DNA of 64,000 nucleotides from Anisakis pegreffii. Lineage: Eukaryota > Nematoda > Chromadorea > Rhabditida > Anisakidae. The position numbers and the translations under genes were made by a program. The DNA lies in the NCBI GenBank assembly GCA_035041965.1, contig JAPYMA010000535.1, forward strand, positions 1 to 64,000, written 5' to 3'. The notes under the pieces are model-generated. The model was given only the letters and a program-made list of their open reading frames with translations, was not told the DNA's origin and ran no database searches. Of the stretch, positions 14,001 to 25,672 are shown piece by piece (position 1 is the first letter of the stretch; each line of letters starts with the position of its first letter).

Positions 14001-14660
14001 GCTGCTGTCATTTTATATATGATTTAGAATTTCACTCTATGCACTCGTCTCATCAATTCTTCTTTATCTATGTGTCATTTAGCAGTGAAAGCTTCAACTT
14101 AAAAGTTCAACCTGTCTATTTGAAGTTTCTCAAAGTTGCATCGTGCTTTCAACCTCATATTCTCGTAAATTTTACACTTTACGAGCCTTACTGCAACACA
14201 TCAAATTCAATACACTAATAATAGGTTGGTGTGCCAGTTGCAACGAATTGTATCCCTCGAAATCAGTATTGTTATTTTTCAATCGCTTATTACCTCTCAA
14301 CAAATCCAACATTCGTATGGCAGTTATCATCATAATACATAGTTAGTCGTTATACAGATGATGATAGTAATTATCTTGATAGTTGTAAAGACGTGATGAT
14401 GTGATATCACAAACGTAAATTTTAACATTCTCAAATCTGATGATCTAATCAAGTTATTGGGATCTCTCTGTGGTCAGGCTCGTTTAAAATGTCAGAGTCC
14501 GTGGACGAGTAGACGAATTCGAACTCTTTTGCGAAACATCTCAGATGGATTTGCGTTCTTTCGACGTTCTTTCGTCTTTCGACTTTCGAAAACGAAATAA
14601 CGGGTGATTTGGTGTTTAAACGAGGATCATCAATTATTAATTTGGCTGACAGACACACAT

Positions 14661-14679
14661 GTGTGTGTGTGTGTGTGTG
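14661..14679. repeat. TG microsatellite
   Basis: Perfect dinucleotide run of about nine units. Confidence 0.9.
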
Positions 14680-16983
14680 CTGTTTGAAAGAATATTACGG
14701 CTGAATAAATGATCATTATGAAAATGATGTAGCTGTTGATATATAGAGAGGGTGTCGTTCAATCCATCATACCTATTACTGCTCTAAACTACCTCTATTA
14801 CTAAGTATATTCAAGTAATAAATAAGTATTTACAGCATGATGTTAGTGTGTTTTTGATTCTCGTTTCTTCCTTCCCCTTCCTCGTTTATTTTAGTGTAGT
14901 TTTGGAATTCAGTTGATTGACAACTCATAAATTTGGGTGCAAACATGCATAAACCACACAACGATTCATCATTATTCCTGAGTTTTTGTTTGATATTGAG
15001 TTGTCAAGCAGCATAATTAGGTATGGATGAATGTGATTGTTTATGATAAGTTTACGCATTCGAAGACCACTAAGGCTGTTGCTATTCTAATAATGCATTC
15101 AGTCTTTAAAAGATTTATGAATAGGTGCTTAAGGTTGTACATAGAATGATGATTATTGAGTGTTCCAGATCCAATTTGATAACGAATGTTTTGAATAAGA
15201 AATTTTATTTATTGTTAGTTGATTCTAGAGAAGTCATATAGAAAAGATTGATTTATCGATGTTTCATATTATTATTATAATTATTATCACACACAATGAT
15301 TTCAATCTATCTTGTTTGATTTTTGCTAAGAAGATTCAGATTTTTTGACTTTGTTTTGCAAGACTCATTGCCTCATAAGGTAGTCATAAGTTGCTTTCAC
15401 AATTTCACAAAAATGTTGATCAATTCGTTTGATTTCCGTCGAATTGCGTTTGTCTCATATTAAAATGTTCAACGCAGATATTTTGATGAAAATATTAATG
15501 ATCAACAGTGCTGTGATACATGATCTAATAAGATTGTGTTCATTAGAGACATGCATGAAACTGAAGATTGAGTAAAAGTGAGGTTTTTTTTTTTTGGTAT
15601 TTTGAGGGACATGCGAATTGAGTTGGATTAAGTTTCGGATGGATATTTTATTTGTTCTTTTGCGTTTTCAATTACATATCGATTCTTCATTCATGCATAG
15701 TTTTGTTTTTTCTTGGTTACTTTACATTTCGTGTCTATATCGTATAATCGGTTCCTGTGTTCTTCCAATAGAATACTTTTAAACGGCACTCGATTCGTTT
15801 AGTTGCTTGTTCCTCCATATTCGGATTCATCGTTGCTATGCGAGCTATTTTTTTTTTGAATTCTTCCAACTTTGTTCAGTGCACATGAGGCGTTTCGTTC
15901 ACGTGAGCATCGCTGTGCAATTTCACATCTCTATGGTAATTTTCGTGTGTTTCTATTGAATTTTTTCATTCCGAACTCTGACACCTCTCATGATCGCATC
16001 CAATCACCATGTTGTACCTATGCGTTTTACAGTCACTGTTATGAATAAGAGCTTGATGAAGTTACTGATGATAACGATTCAATCTCGTTGTAAATTTCAT
16101 TGCAAATATTGCACATTCCATTCATTAGCTAATTGAATGTTAAAATGAATAGAATGAGTTCTTACATCAATTTGAGTTCATCGTTTGATATTGCAATGGG
16201 ACATTTCGGCGAGTGTCTGACATTTTGATAGAAGACATCAATATCAAAGGGTTTCTATTTTCATGTTTGCAATCGAATCGAATTGATTTGAGGAATTTGC
16301 AAAGTTTTATTTGCTCAACTGTTTTGCTGCGAAATTTGGTCGGTACTGGAGCGTGCTGAGGCAAAATATTAGCCTAAAAGCGGGGACGAGAAAAAATCAC
16401 GGATTTTTTTTGATATGATATACAAGCAGCTTACTTTATCACTTGTCAGATATAAAGTGCTTTAAAGATAGAAAGCGATTGTCGATTAATAATTTTCGTG
16501 TGAAAGGTATTACTGTTGTTTCTGAAACCATGAAAGTATCAGCTAGTAGTGATATGGGCATAAATTAATCATGAACATTTTCAGGTGTTCGGTATTGTTG
16601 GATCATATTGTGTGTTAAGATCTGCATTGAGATGCTTCTTGATGGAATGTTATGCAAACTAATTATTAGATAACACATCGTTTCGCATCATTATTAAATT
16701 CTCTTCTTATTAAACGAATAATCCTTGTCAATATTACTGATCTAAATAATTCAACGAAACGATATTGAGAATCGGAAGTGATATGGAAATATGCATCATT
16801 TCTGGTGAATGTGCCGAGATGAGCTGAACTGACGACCGCATTTCAACTGCAATTGCTATTGAAGTTATTCGACGAACTGATAACTTCATCACGTTGTGAT
16901 ACTATCAATAACTTGATCACATAATAATAACATTAATATTAATCATTATAATAACAATAGCGATAATAAATAATAATCGAGCG

Positions 16984-17015
<32 letters not shown>

Positions 17016-17027
17016 GTCAATCAATTA
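16984..17027. repeat. AATC tetranucleotide microsatellite
   Basis: About ten tandem ATCA units, nearly perfect, ending some 50 bp before the proposed first exon of the quiver-like gene. Confidence 0.9.
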
Positions 17028-17078
17028 GTTAAGAAGTGAATCCGTTCCAAATTGGTTAATATATGTGTGAATTCGCGT

Positions 17079-18978
17079 ATGGCCATCACTCATTATTGTT
17101 ATTATACCTATTTGGCTTTCATCGTCACTGTTTATCAGTTAATATCACTCATGGCTATTCAAGGTGTCGTTTTTTATTAGTTTTTGTTTCAGATGTTGTT
17201 TGATTCAGATTCTGTTGTGTTGATAGAGTTTAAACAAGGTTCGATTCCTTACTAAATTTACTAAATTGTTAATTGTTTACTACCCGTCGACGAAGTTAAG
17301 ATCATGATCGTAAAGCCCTCGTTGTCGAGGGCTTTACGATCATGATCTTAACGAGATCTATCTCTCTGATGTTTGATGAACCTCGAATTTTGTGCGCAAC
17401 AAATGAGAGTGATCATATCGAGTACTTACAATTAGTAAAACAACGCGAGAGTTTTTGTGCACTGTTTGAAAGAAGCGAGAAGCGATGTCTATGGTTACGG
17501 TTTTAAAATTTTCATAGATCTGAAAAGTAAAATAAAAAGATATCTTCATTTAAATGGGGTGATTAAGTTGAGGTATGGAAGGTTGCTCCCTCCCCGCACC
17601 CTCTTCAGCGTATTACTCTCGAAATTTTCGTCTCGTTAATAAGATTCTACTCTAAACAGTTCGTTTCCAGCAGATTCGCCTCTATATTCCGTTTACACAT
17701 TTATTCGGCCTTCCTAAAAAAAGTATTGTTTGGCACTCATCATGTCACATGATATTTCTATTTAATTTCTAAGATCATTCGAAATTTTTCTGTCGACATA
17801 TTTCCCTCGGGAAACTTTAATTGGTTTATTTTATTTATCTAATTCAGTTCTGGGACATCATTTACTTGTTCATTTACTGACCGAATGGATGTGGCATGTG
17901 GATGCAATCAAACCGAATTAGTTTTCGAATTAAGAAAATGAATTTATACGTTTCCTCGCCCTCTCTGACGGATAAGACAAGAGCCACTCAACGAACTCGT
18001 GTGTACGAATAATATCTATGCATCTGCGCTCAATGCAAAATATTTCCAAACTTGCGTAGAGCGACGACTGCAGTCTGAGTTGAGAGCGATATGGCACATG
18101 GATGGACGGACCAGTGAGATAATAAATGCTGATTAAGGCGTTGAGAGCATTGGATGTTTCGTGTGTTCGTCGTTTAACGGCTCGAATCCGTCTTGCGAAG
18201 ATACATTCAATTCGACTATCGACAGCACTGCCTCGCACAACCTACCATCATCCTCAAAGAATATGTCCTCTCAGTCATCAACCCATTATCAGTATCCTTG
18301 TTGGGCTTTCAAGAAGCAAAGACAGGGTCTCTTTCCGGCTGATCATTGTATTAAAGTTACCGGTTATCGAAGTACGCTTTCTTGTTTTGTTATTGTTATT
18401 TTAATCATTATCACTGTTATTGATATCAGAATATTGGCATGGTTATCAATGTTAGCGATAATTGATAATGAAAGATGGTAATTTTTGAGGTGATCAACCA
18501 ACGCATACGATGGTCATTAGGACATGCGCACTCGACTCAGGCACTTTGACAGCTGATACGGGTGATTATTATTAGTGAATTAGTATGAAGTTTTATTTGT
18601 CTAGTTTAATGAGAACTTCACATGATAGCATTGATTCAAGAATACTCATGAAATATTACAGAGATCGTGAGGATATCGCACTGTGGTCATTTCAAATACG
18701 AAGGATATCAATATTCAGGCTGTGTGCAAGCTTGTGATACTGATGGATGCAATAGAGCTGTGTCATCGAAATATTCTTTCGTTTCTACCTTTATACCTAT
18801 CATTTTATCATTGCTGCTTTTCAACTACTGCACTCATTCCGGTGAAACCCTTCCAGTTCGAAGGTTGTCCCTATCTTCATCATCTTTACCGTCATTGCCA
18901 TCATCTTTATTGTCTTCAAATCGGGAATATATTGCTGCGTTAAGGCCTCATCCTAACAGCATTTCATCTGACAATTAA
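17079..18978 (+). CDS. Quiver/sleepless-type Ly6 secreted or membrane-anchored protein
   Basis: Proposed exons are 17079-17163, 18138-18371 and 18662-18978, in phase, giving 211 residues. Exon 1 would supply a signal peptide (hydrophobic core LAFIVTVYQLISLMA). Exons 2-3 hold the quiver-type cysteine pattern: C35-x2-C38, C48-E-D-T-F, C83, C99-I-K, an R followed by C114, C127-x3-C131 and C136-N. The family hallmarks are the CxxC start and the final C-N pair. A hydrophobic stretch (146-162, IPIILSLLLF) resembles a GPI or membrane anchor, but a polar tail of ~45 residues follows, which is unusual and may mean another splice form. Family members are surface modulators of ion channels and acetylcholine receptors. 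Exons 2 and 3 are firm. Exon 1 rests on phase agreement and hydrophobicity with a weak donor (GTGTCG) and a weak acceptor (GATTAAG), so the true start could lie elsewhere. Confidence 0.75.
17295..17352. repeat. Perfect 27-bp hairpin with 4-nt loop
   Basis: Arms 17295-17321 and 17326-17352 are exact reverse complements (core GATCATGATCGTAAAGCCCT) around TTGT. It lies in the proposed first intron of the quiver-like gene. It could be a structured small-RNA precursor, a palindromic insertion or a short snap-back repeat. Confidence 0.95.
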
Positions 18979-19344
18979 TTAGTTGTGTAATAATGCACTT
19001 CATCATTCTCGCTTGTAATATATCATATATATTACTTATAAGAGTTATCATTTGCTTGCAAGCATCTTGTCTAGAGATTGACTCTTCGACTGATGCTGTG
19101 CTCTGGCATGATGTGATAAAATTGTTGTACTATACTGAATATGATTGCCGAATGTTTGTTTGATTGTCATGTAAGCCTTGTTGATTGAGTTGCGTATTTT
19201 CGTGTTAGAGAATAATCCTCACATATTGTTATTGATTCGGTGTATTACATTCGCTATCATTGGTTATCGTTGTTGATTAATATTGTTCAGTTCTAATGGA
19301 ATGATGCAAAATGAATTATTCTGTGCACTGAGTGTTATCATTTT
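18979..19344. other. Intergenic, convergent gene ends
   Basis: AT-rich DNA between the 3' end of the quiver-like gene (+) and the 3' end of the first ML gene (-). No gene seen. Confidence 0.6.
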
Positions 19345-19462
19345 ATGCAGATGTTGAAGGGAACAGTTCTTATGAATAATATTTATCAAACATGATTGAA
19401 ACGATGCACTGATACGGCTACAAAGTTATAAAATGAAGGATCCTCTGGAGAGGTGAAGTCGT

Positions 19463-20351
19463 TTAAGCGATTTTCGCTTGTGATTTGACGCATGCGATCT
19501 CTTCGCGGTGGTTGTTCACTGGGTTGGAGGTGTACATCCTGATCTCAAGCTCATAGGCTGACTGCAATTATCGAAGATTCATTTTGAAAGAATTTTTTAG
19601 ATCAGTTTTCAGATAAATGATTTTTGAGTGAGAGATTCAATCAGAAGTATCATACATTTCCGGCCATCATGCTGATAATTCCCGCAAAGGCACTGAGGTC
19701 GAGTGGTATTTCGAGTTTGAGTTTACCCTTCTGGAGTGGGCAGTTGTTCGCATATTTGCAGCCATCGATGTTGTTCCTGAAACACTTAGATATGAGATGA
19801 TGCTCATTGCAGAGCAAATAAAGGATTGCTCGGTGAAAGAAATGAAGATGCACTCACAAGAGACCGAACGTGGGAATGGTGATCCATGAGCATGCTGAAT
19901 TGTACATACCGGCGTGATACTTTCTCACTACAACATCGACCGTCTGAGTTTTGTACTGCAACGCGAAAGAAGATGACTTTCAACGTTCACTTATTATCGA
20001 ATAATTATTTCATGAGAGTGGTCAGTAGTGGAATTTTCATCTTTTGATTGAACAAGTTCAAGGAACATGAACATAATCTCGTACCTCATCTCCTCGATTC
20101 TCAGCTTCGAGCACGAGAATGATTGGCTTTTCCATATTAATCGGGTACAGTGGTTGGCCATTCTTTTTCAATGCTTGAACAGATGTGACTGAGATTTTAT
20201 GGGACGCATCGCAGTTGAACGTATTAGCCGTTGTTGCAGTTCCGTTTGGGTATGTGCATGAATTTGCAAGGTTTTTGGGTTTCAATAGGATTGCGGGCTG
20301 GGCAAAGCTAACTGAGACGACTGCGAGAAAGGCCAATCCGTAGTGCAACAT
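19463..20351 (-). CDS. Secreted ML-domain (MD-2/NPC2-like) lipid-recognition protein, copy A
   Basis: Four exons are read on the minus strand: 20085-20351, 19858-19955, 19656-19776 and 19463-19561, all GT-AG and in phase, giving 194 residues. Residues 1-18 are a signal peptide. The mature protein has six cysteines (C32, C47, C111, C128, C134, C186), matching the three disulfides of the ML fold. Motifs seen are NCDASHKISV, the NCPLQKGKL loop typical of NPC2/Der p 2-like proteins, and the terminal strand AYELEIRMY...EEIACVKSQAKIA. ML proteins bind lipids or sterols in a hydrophobic pocket and are secreted or lysosomal; the ligand here is unknown. The ATG chosen is shared by all three paralogues; an in-frame GTG precedes it. 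No canonical AATAAA is visible; GATAAA lies ~95 nt after the stop. This is the most diverged of the three copies. Confidence 0.93.
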
Positions 20352-20386
20352 CACTGTTGAATCTGTTAGAACTCGACTGATGAAAC

Positions 20387-20389
20387 CCT
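20387..20389 (-). promoter_or_regulatory. 5' leader splice acceptor, copy A
   Basis: The minus strand reads AATTTCAG just before a 36-nt leader and the ATG. The position is identical in all three paralogues. It is either a spliced-leader trans-splice site or the end of a 5'UTR intron. Confidence 0.75.
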
Positions 20390-20574
20390 GAAATTGGCCA
20401 TTAGAGTAATCCTTTCAAACTGATCTACTTGAATAGATCAACAGACCCTACTGTAACTTCATGTAGCACTCCTGTTATGCTTGTAACTTCTAGGATAAAC
20501 TTTCAGGCCATCCTAAAGGAGAGTATGTAGGTGGTGGAAAATGAGGAGTAACGTCAGTTTCTATACCTGACTAA

Positions 20575-20625
20575 TCAGCAAAGCAGAAAAATTGGTGCAA
20601 AAGCCAGCCAGATGAATGCAAGCAT
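20575..20625 (-). other. Conserved 17-codon upstream ORF, copy A
   Basis: ATG to TGA encodes MLAFIWLAFAPIFLLC, a hydrophobic signal-like peptide. Its ATG is exactly 51 nt from the start of the TATA box, as in copies B and C. It lies upstream of the leader acceptor, so it is either in a 5'UTR exon or in an outron. Confidence 0.6.
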
Positions 20626-20667
20626 TTGAGCAAAACGATGCTCCGTTTCATTCGCTCCCAGCGCACT

Positions 20668-20676
20668 CTTTTTATA
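20668..20676 (-). promoter_or_regulatory. TATA box, copy A
   Basis: TATAAAAAG on the minus strand, 325 nt before the ATG. The same element lies at the matching place in the other two copies. An imperfect palindrome around TAACTATA/TATAGTTA (about 20688-20706) lies just upstream. Confidence 0.75.
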
Positions 20677-21360
20677 CTGCTGTTTTTTAACTATACCATA
20701 TAGTTATCAGTAACTCAACGCCTCCTTCCTCCAATGTCTTATTTCAGGAATGTTTATGGATAATATTGATAAGAGCATAACGATCCTGCAAGCAGTGTAC
20801 TGGAATACTGCATAGTTATACTTTTACCAATGTTATCATCTCGAAAAATAACTATATGGTTTCACATTGAACATAAAAGTCATCAGATTGCTCACATAAT
20901 CATACATTTCCTTGACATGATTTCTGTGCTTTGTGCTCATTCTCAATTTCTTCAGTGCGCTCAAATAATAATATCAAATCAATCATAGCACCATTAAATC
21001 GCATCCTTTCGTTTACTCTCAATTCGTTTCATAAATATTATAATCCGATTCAATTTCAAAGTGTTTCGGAAAGTTGAGCCAAAATTAATTCAAATGGCTT
21101 ATATTATGGAGCAAAGAACTGATGAACGCACAATAAAACCACATGAGAAACGTTTGACTCGTCGAATGATAGGTTTTGTGATCATTCGGTAATAATTTCA
21201 ATATCTGTGGTCGGTTTAAGAAATTATGCATCCCAAAGGCAAGCGTGAGCAAAGAGATCGTATGAGAATGTTATACTGTTATTGTTCATAGGATAACATC
21301 GATCAATCCTATGAAAAGCCGTTAATCGAAAATTTGCTGTATGTATTTATGGAACTATGA

Positions 21361-24332
21361 ATTATCCATCGATAAAATGTACATGCTTTTGATGGAAGAG
21401 AGTCTGCTTTGAACGACGGCACGAAGACATCATGGAGTTGGTGATTACGAGCCAGCTCGAGTATGCAGAGCATTCCAAAATGCTATTTGCATAGGAGCAC
21501 ATCATTCGACTAACACACAAACCAAATGCATCGAGCTTTTGGAACGATGGAGTTGTTCTAATATATAAGACATCTTTCGATTTTTGAGTAAATACGTGCA
21601 TGAAAGTTTGCATCAATTATCGACATTATGCACTGTTTTTTGTTAACTGAAAATTTGATTTGTCCGATGGAATGAAGAAATCACATGCTACTGAGCGAAG
21701 CTGAACAAACTAGTGATTCGGCAGTGGTATTTCCAGTAGTTTTAGAACATTTTTATAAACATCTGAGTGGCATATTTTCAAAAACTCAGCCACTTCTCTT
21801 TGACCACTCATTATTAGGTGACGGTGATTAGAGCAGGATAAAGCTTTGCATTAGATTCGGGCTTAGACTTAAGATGAGGCTCACACGGGGGAACGACGTG
21901 TTTGTTTGCCACATGCGTCACTCGGCTACAACAGAACCATCTACTTCTTTGATAGATATCTCGGCTCCGGTATGAGTCTCTGGCTAAGTTTGAGCACAAA
22001 TGTGATGCAGCGCGATATTCCGCTCTGATTATCGCCAATTCGCTGAATTACATCGATTGAGTTGACAGTGCAGTGGATATTGCATTATGTCAGCATGACA
22101 TTCAAAAGTACAGTCACATTAACCCTCAACTTTTATCATTATGTTCATTTACCGATTACCGGTTATTTTGATGGTTACAATAAGCCATCACGTTTCCGGC
22201 TATTGGGGTATTAGGATGGCCAGATGATATCTTCTAAGCTGGATTTTAAGTGCAATAGGTAAAAAGATTGCTCTTGCACTCTTGCTTTCGTCTACTGCAA
22301 ACAAAATCAAAACGACATTTTTGCCATGCACTATCATTCACCCAATAAACCAGGAAAGCAATGAAATATGCGACACAGTGGCTGTCGAAAGAACAGCATG
22401 TTCTAGGCCATGAACATACGGACGGTTGAATGATCATATCAACCTTCGGAGAAATTTAAGAAATCAATGTTCGAAAACATGAAGATTCCGACGAGGAACA
22501 ACTTACGATCAGAGCACTGTAAGAAAGCGTATGTTATAGGGAATGGGTGTGATTAGTTTCACTATATTCAAACAGTTTCATTTATTCGGAAGGGGATTTC
22601 AAAATGGATGTCTTCGTGTAGGGCGAAGAGTTACGCATTGCTCTATAGACTAATCAACATTACATCAACTCACTTTTAATTGAGTTATTTAGGCACACAG
22701 ATTCCATCAGCTTTTTAATTGATTTTTGTTCAGTGTGCTAATTTCATCACGGATTTGAAGCTGCTGATTGACAAGCTAAGAAGGTTTGTTAATTTGTTTT
22801 AAAAATATAATATGCGAGTGATTCCTTCGAATCCTCCGTGAATAATTTGGTTTCGTGCGGTTTGATTTGGTTTCTCAAAAATCAAAATTTCTCTGCGATA
22901 CAGAACACCATCTCGATTGTGATGATTCAGTATTTTGGACGAGTTTGATTCGTACTGATTCATACTGTATGTCGTTCATAGTTTGATAATATACTCTCAC
23001 TGATAAAATACCCATTCGACAGTATTTGAGGATAATCCTGAATCTGTATGATCATCAGTATATTCTTGTGGTAGAATATGGTAACTCTATGTTCGGACAT
23101 TAATCATCAGATGTTCATGAGGCTTGATTATCTTCTGTGTTGGTATCGTCCGTCAACTGTTCGGAAATAAGGATGTCAACAACGGAGTAAGAATATGATA
23201 TTTGTGCCGTTGATGATAACGAAGAGGCAGAGTATTTGAATTGAATGTAGAATAGCAATCATGGAATAATACTCAAATGCACTATCGCATTCATTGGTGG
23301 CAGTCGTTCAGCAAGCACACCAAATACGTACGTCTTCACCCATCAACTTGAAGAGATATCAATTGCAGAAGAAAAAATTTGTTTTCAGCAAACAATAATG
23401 CAAGAGAACAAATGAATCGTACCAAAGGATTTTTCAAAAACATCCACTGTCTCTTCCCAACAGCCGTGTTTCCAATGAAAATTAAAAAAGAAATTAAAAT
23501 GAAAAAATTAAAACATTTACCAAAAAAATTTTAAAACGTAAAAAAATTTCTAAATGCAAAAATGCAAAAAAAATTTGAAATATAAAAAAATTAAAAGATA
23601 AAAATGAAAAAAAAACATTTAATTTCAAAGAATTAAAATGCCTACATCGGCTCAATGAATAGATAAACATAAGAAGCTGAAGTGCTTATGACTTCTATTC
23701 ACCGACTTTGTTCCATTCGTTCTCCTCAGTCGATTAAACAAGCAGTAATTATGTGTGCATAAATTTATTCAGATATGGGCACGCTACTGAAAAACAGTAG
23801 CTCTGTTATCGTTGATCCACCGAAAAACAAATGCTTGGTCCGCTCAAAAAAATGCCCAATCGCTATTATCGTCAAAACAACAGTGAAACGTTATCACTGA
23901 ACCGCTGATTAATCAGGTTCGCTATAGCTATTCGCTAGTTTAGATTCTTTCCTCAAAATCTGCAATTGCACCACTCATTTGCACCGGGCAAAAAAGCTCA
24001 TTAGGCCAATAAACAGTTGAAAACTTTTATTGCTCATTCAGAAGCAGGTAATTACTCCAACGCTAAGCACTAGTCAATAATAGAAACACCCTAACAATTA
24101 TAGTCAAACTGAAAAACCATTTATAATGAATGAGATGTTTTCCGCCTTTCCAATGTACCATACGGGAAACGAGATCAATTACTGCGGATCCACTCTGATC
24201 CTCGCAAAATTGGGCATCTCATTTAGACAAGACAGGCTATGCCGACACTACATATTTGGACATTTAAGAAAGCGTTTGATTGCGAAATTTCGTCCCCGCA
24301 ACACATTTGTATTGATTACTCTCAGGTAATGC
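21361..24332. other. Spacer between ML copies A and B, no gene
   Basis: No coding sequence supported. It contains a dispersed repeat copy (23232-23790) whose middle (about 23480-23630) is A-rich with AAAATTAAAA words. Confidence 0.55.
23232..23790 (+). repeat. Dispersed repeat R1, copy 1
   Basis: The first ~115 bp are almost identical to 46204-46320 (core GGCAGTCGTTCAGCAAGCAC). A further match is around TGAAGTGCT and ATTATGTGTGCAT near the right end. The middle differs because of A-rich expansion. Probably a transposon fragment of unknown class. Confidence 0.85.
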
Positions 24333-24365
24333 GGATGTTGAAGGGAACAGTTGTTATGAATAATA

Positions 24366-24371
24366 TTTATT
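24366..24371 (-). terminator. Polyadenylation signal, copy B
   Basis: AATAAA on the minus strand, about 76 nt after the stop codon of ML copy B. Confidence 0.65.
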
Positions 24372-24446
24372 AAAAAACATCGAAACGATGTGCTGATAGC
24401 GTGACAAAGTTGTAAAATGAAAAATCGTCTGGAATGGCGAAGTTGT

Positions 24447-25346
24447 TTAGGCGATTTTCGATTGTGATACGACGCATGCGATCTCTTCGTGGTTGTTGTT
24501 CACTGAATTGTAGTTGTGCATCCTGATTTCAAGCTCATAGGCTGACTGAAATCATCGAAGATTCATTTTGGAAGAATTTTTCAGATCAGCAATTCAGATA
24601 AATGATTTTTAATGAGAGATTCTATCATATATATCATACATTTCCGGCCATCATGCTAATAATTGTCGAATAGGCAGTGAGGTCGAGTGGTATGCGGAGA
24701 TCGAGTTTACCCTTCTGGAGTGGGCAGTTGTGCGTTTTACCGCAACCATCGATGTTATTCCTGAAACATTTCGGGTTGAGATGTTGATCACTGCAGAGCA
24801 AATGATCAACACAGCAAATATAGTTGGGCGTCGTTTGATGAAAGAATTGAAGATTCGCTCACAAGAGACCGAATGTAGGAAGGGTGTTCCATGAGCATGT
24901 TGAGCTAAACCAACTGCTGTGATATTTCTTCAGTACAATATCGACCTTCCAATCATAGTACTGCAATGCGAAAGAAGATGACTTCCAACTTTATTTTATA
25001 ATCGAAGAGCCTTTTCATGAGAGCAGTGTGGAAAATATCAAATTCAACGAGTTCAAAGAATATGAACATAATCTCGTACCACGTCTCCTTCGTTTTGAGC
25101 TTCGAGCGCAAGGACGATTGGTTTTTTCATATCGATCGGATACATCGGTTGGCCATTTGAGTTCAACGTTTTAATGGATTTGACTGTGATCTTGTGAGAT
25201 GCATCGCAGTTGAACGTATGCGTCGCTGTGGCGGTTCCGTTTGGATATGGGCATGACTTTGCAAGGATCATGGGTTCCACGGGGATTGCAGGCTGGGCCA
25301 AGCTGATTGAGAGAAGTGCGAGAAAGACCAATCCGTAGTGCAACAT
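24447..25346 (-). CDS. Secreted ML-domain lipid-recognition protein, copy B
   Basis: Exons 25080-25346, 24863-24960, 24640-24760 and 24447-24545 (minus strand) give 194 residues with exactly the same exon lengths and phases as copies A and C. The signal peptide is MLHYGLVFLALLSISLAQPA. All six ML cysteines are kept (C32, C47, C111, C128, C134, C186). Motifs are NCDASHKITVKS, NCPLQKGKL and AYELEIRMHNY. The C128 region (DGCGKTHNC) differs from A and C (DGCKYA-N/H-NC). An Asn-Gly-Thr sequon follows C32. Intron 2 is about 21 nt longer than in the other copies. The gene is intact. The function is inferred only from the family: extracellular or lysosomal lipid binding. Confidence 0.93.
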
Positions 25347-25381
25347 CGCTGTTGAGTCACTCAGAGCTGGACCGATGAGTC

Positions 25382-25384
25382 TCT
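25382..25384 (-). promoter_or_regulatory. 5' leader splice acceptor, copy B
   Basis: AATTTCAG on the minus strand, 36 nt before the ATG. The 12 leader codons are open in frame (also true in A and C), so intron retention would not be stopped there. Confidence 0.75.
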
Positions 25385-25570
25385 GAAATTGATCATTAGA
25401 GTAATCCTTTTAAATTGATCTAAATAATTAGATCAACAGACCCTATTACAACCTCATGTAGCAATTTTCTTAAACAATTGAACTTACAGGATAAAATCGC
25501 ATTCTACCTTAAAGGAGAGTATGTAGATCGTGGAAAATGAACCGCGATCTCAGTTTCTAGACCTAACTAA

Positions 25571-25621
25571 TCAGCAAAGCAGAAAAAGTTGTCCAAAAGC
25601 CAGCCGGATGAACGCAGGCAT
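25571..25621 (-). other. Conserved 17-codon upstream ORF, copy B
   Basis: Encodes MPAFIRLAFGQLFLLC then TGA. Same length and TATA spacing (51 nt) as the other copies. Confidence 0.6.
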
Positions 25622-25663
25622 TCGGTCAAAACAGTGCTCTGTTCCATTCACTTCTAACATGTT

Positions 25664-25672
25664 CCTTTTATA
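25664..25672 (-). promoter_or_regulatory. TATA box, copy B
   Basis: TATAAAAGG on the minus strand, 326 nt before the ATG. The upstream palindrome present in A and C is degenerate here. Confidence 0.75.

Larger units (their letters stand above)
6076..17078. other. 11-kb gene-poor stretch
   Basis: I see no coding exon that can be supported. The 3' UTR of the IST1 gene presumably occupies the first few hundred bases. The rest is AT-rich unique-looking DNA with many GAATGA/TTCATT words, CAG, TG and AATC microsatellites, a 97-bp tandem duplication and a G-rich motif. Short ORFs here (about 60-90 codons) have no domain or splice support. Regulatory DNA, or upstream exons of the quiver-like gene, could be hidden here. 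Confidence 0.5.
19345..21360 (-). repeat. Duplicated unit A (ML gene with flanks)
   Basis: Homologous along its length to 24333-26570 and 28087-30110. It starts at the shared 3'-flank word GATGTTGAAGGGAACAG and runs about 1 kb beyond the ATG into promoter DNA. Borders are approximate. Upstream flanks are conserved to about 21190 and more weakly beyond. Confidence 0.85.

Noticed and set aside
17230..17260. B-box-like GGTTCGATTCC suggesting a tRNA
   Set aside because: No A-box, anticodon arm or acceptor stem at the right distance upstream.
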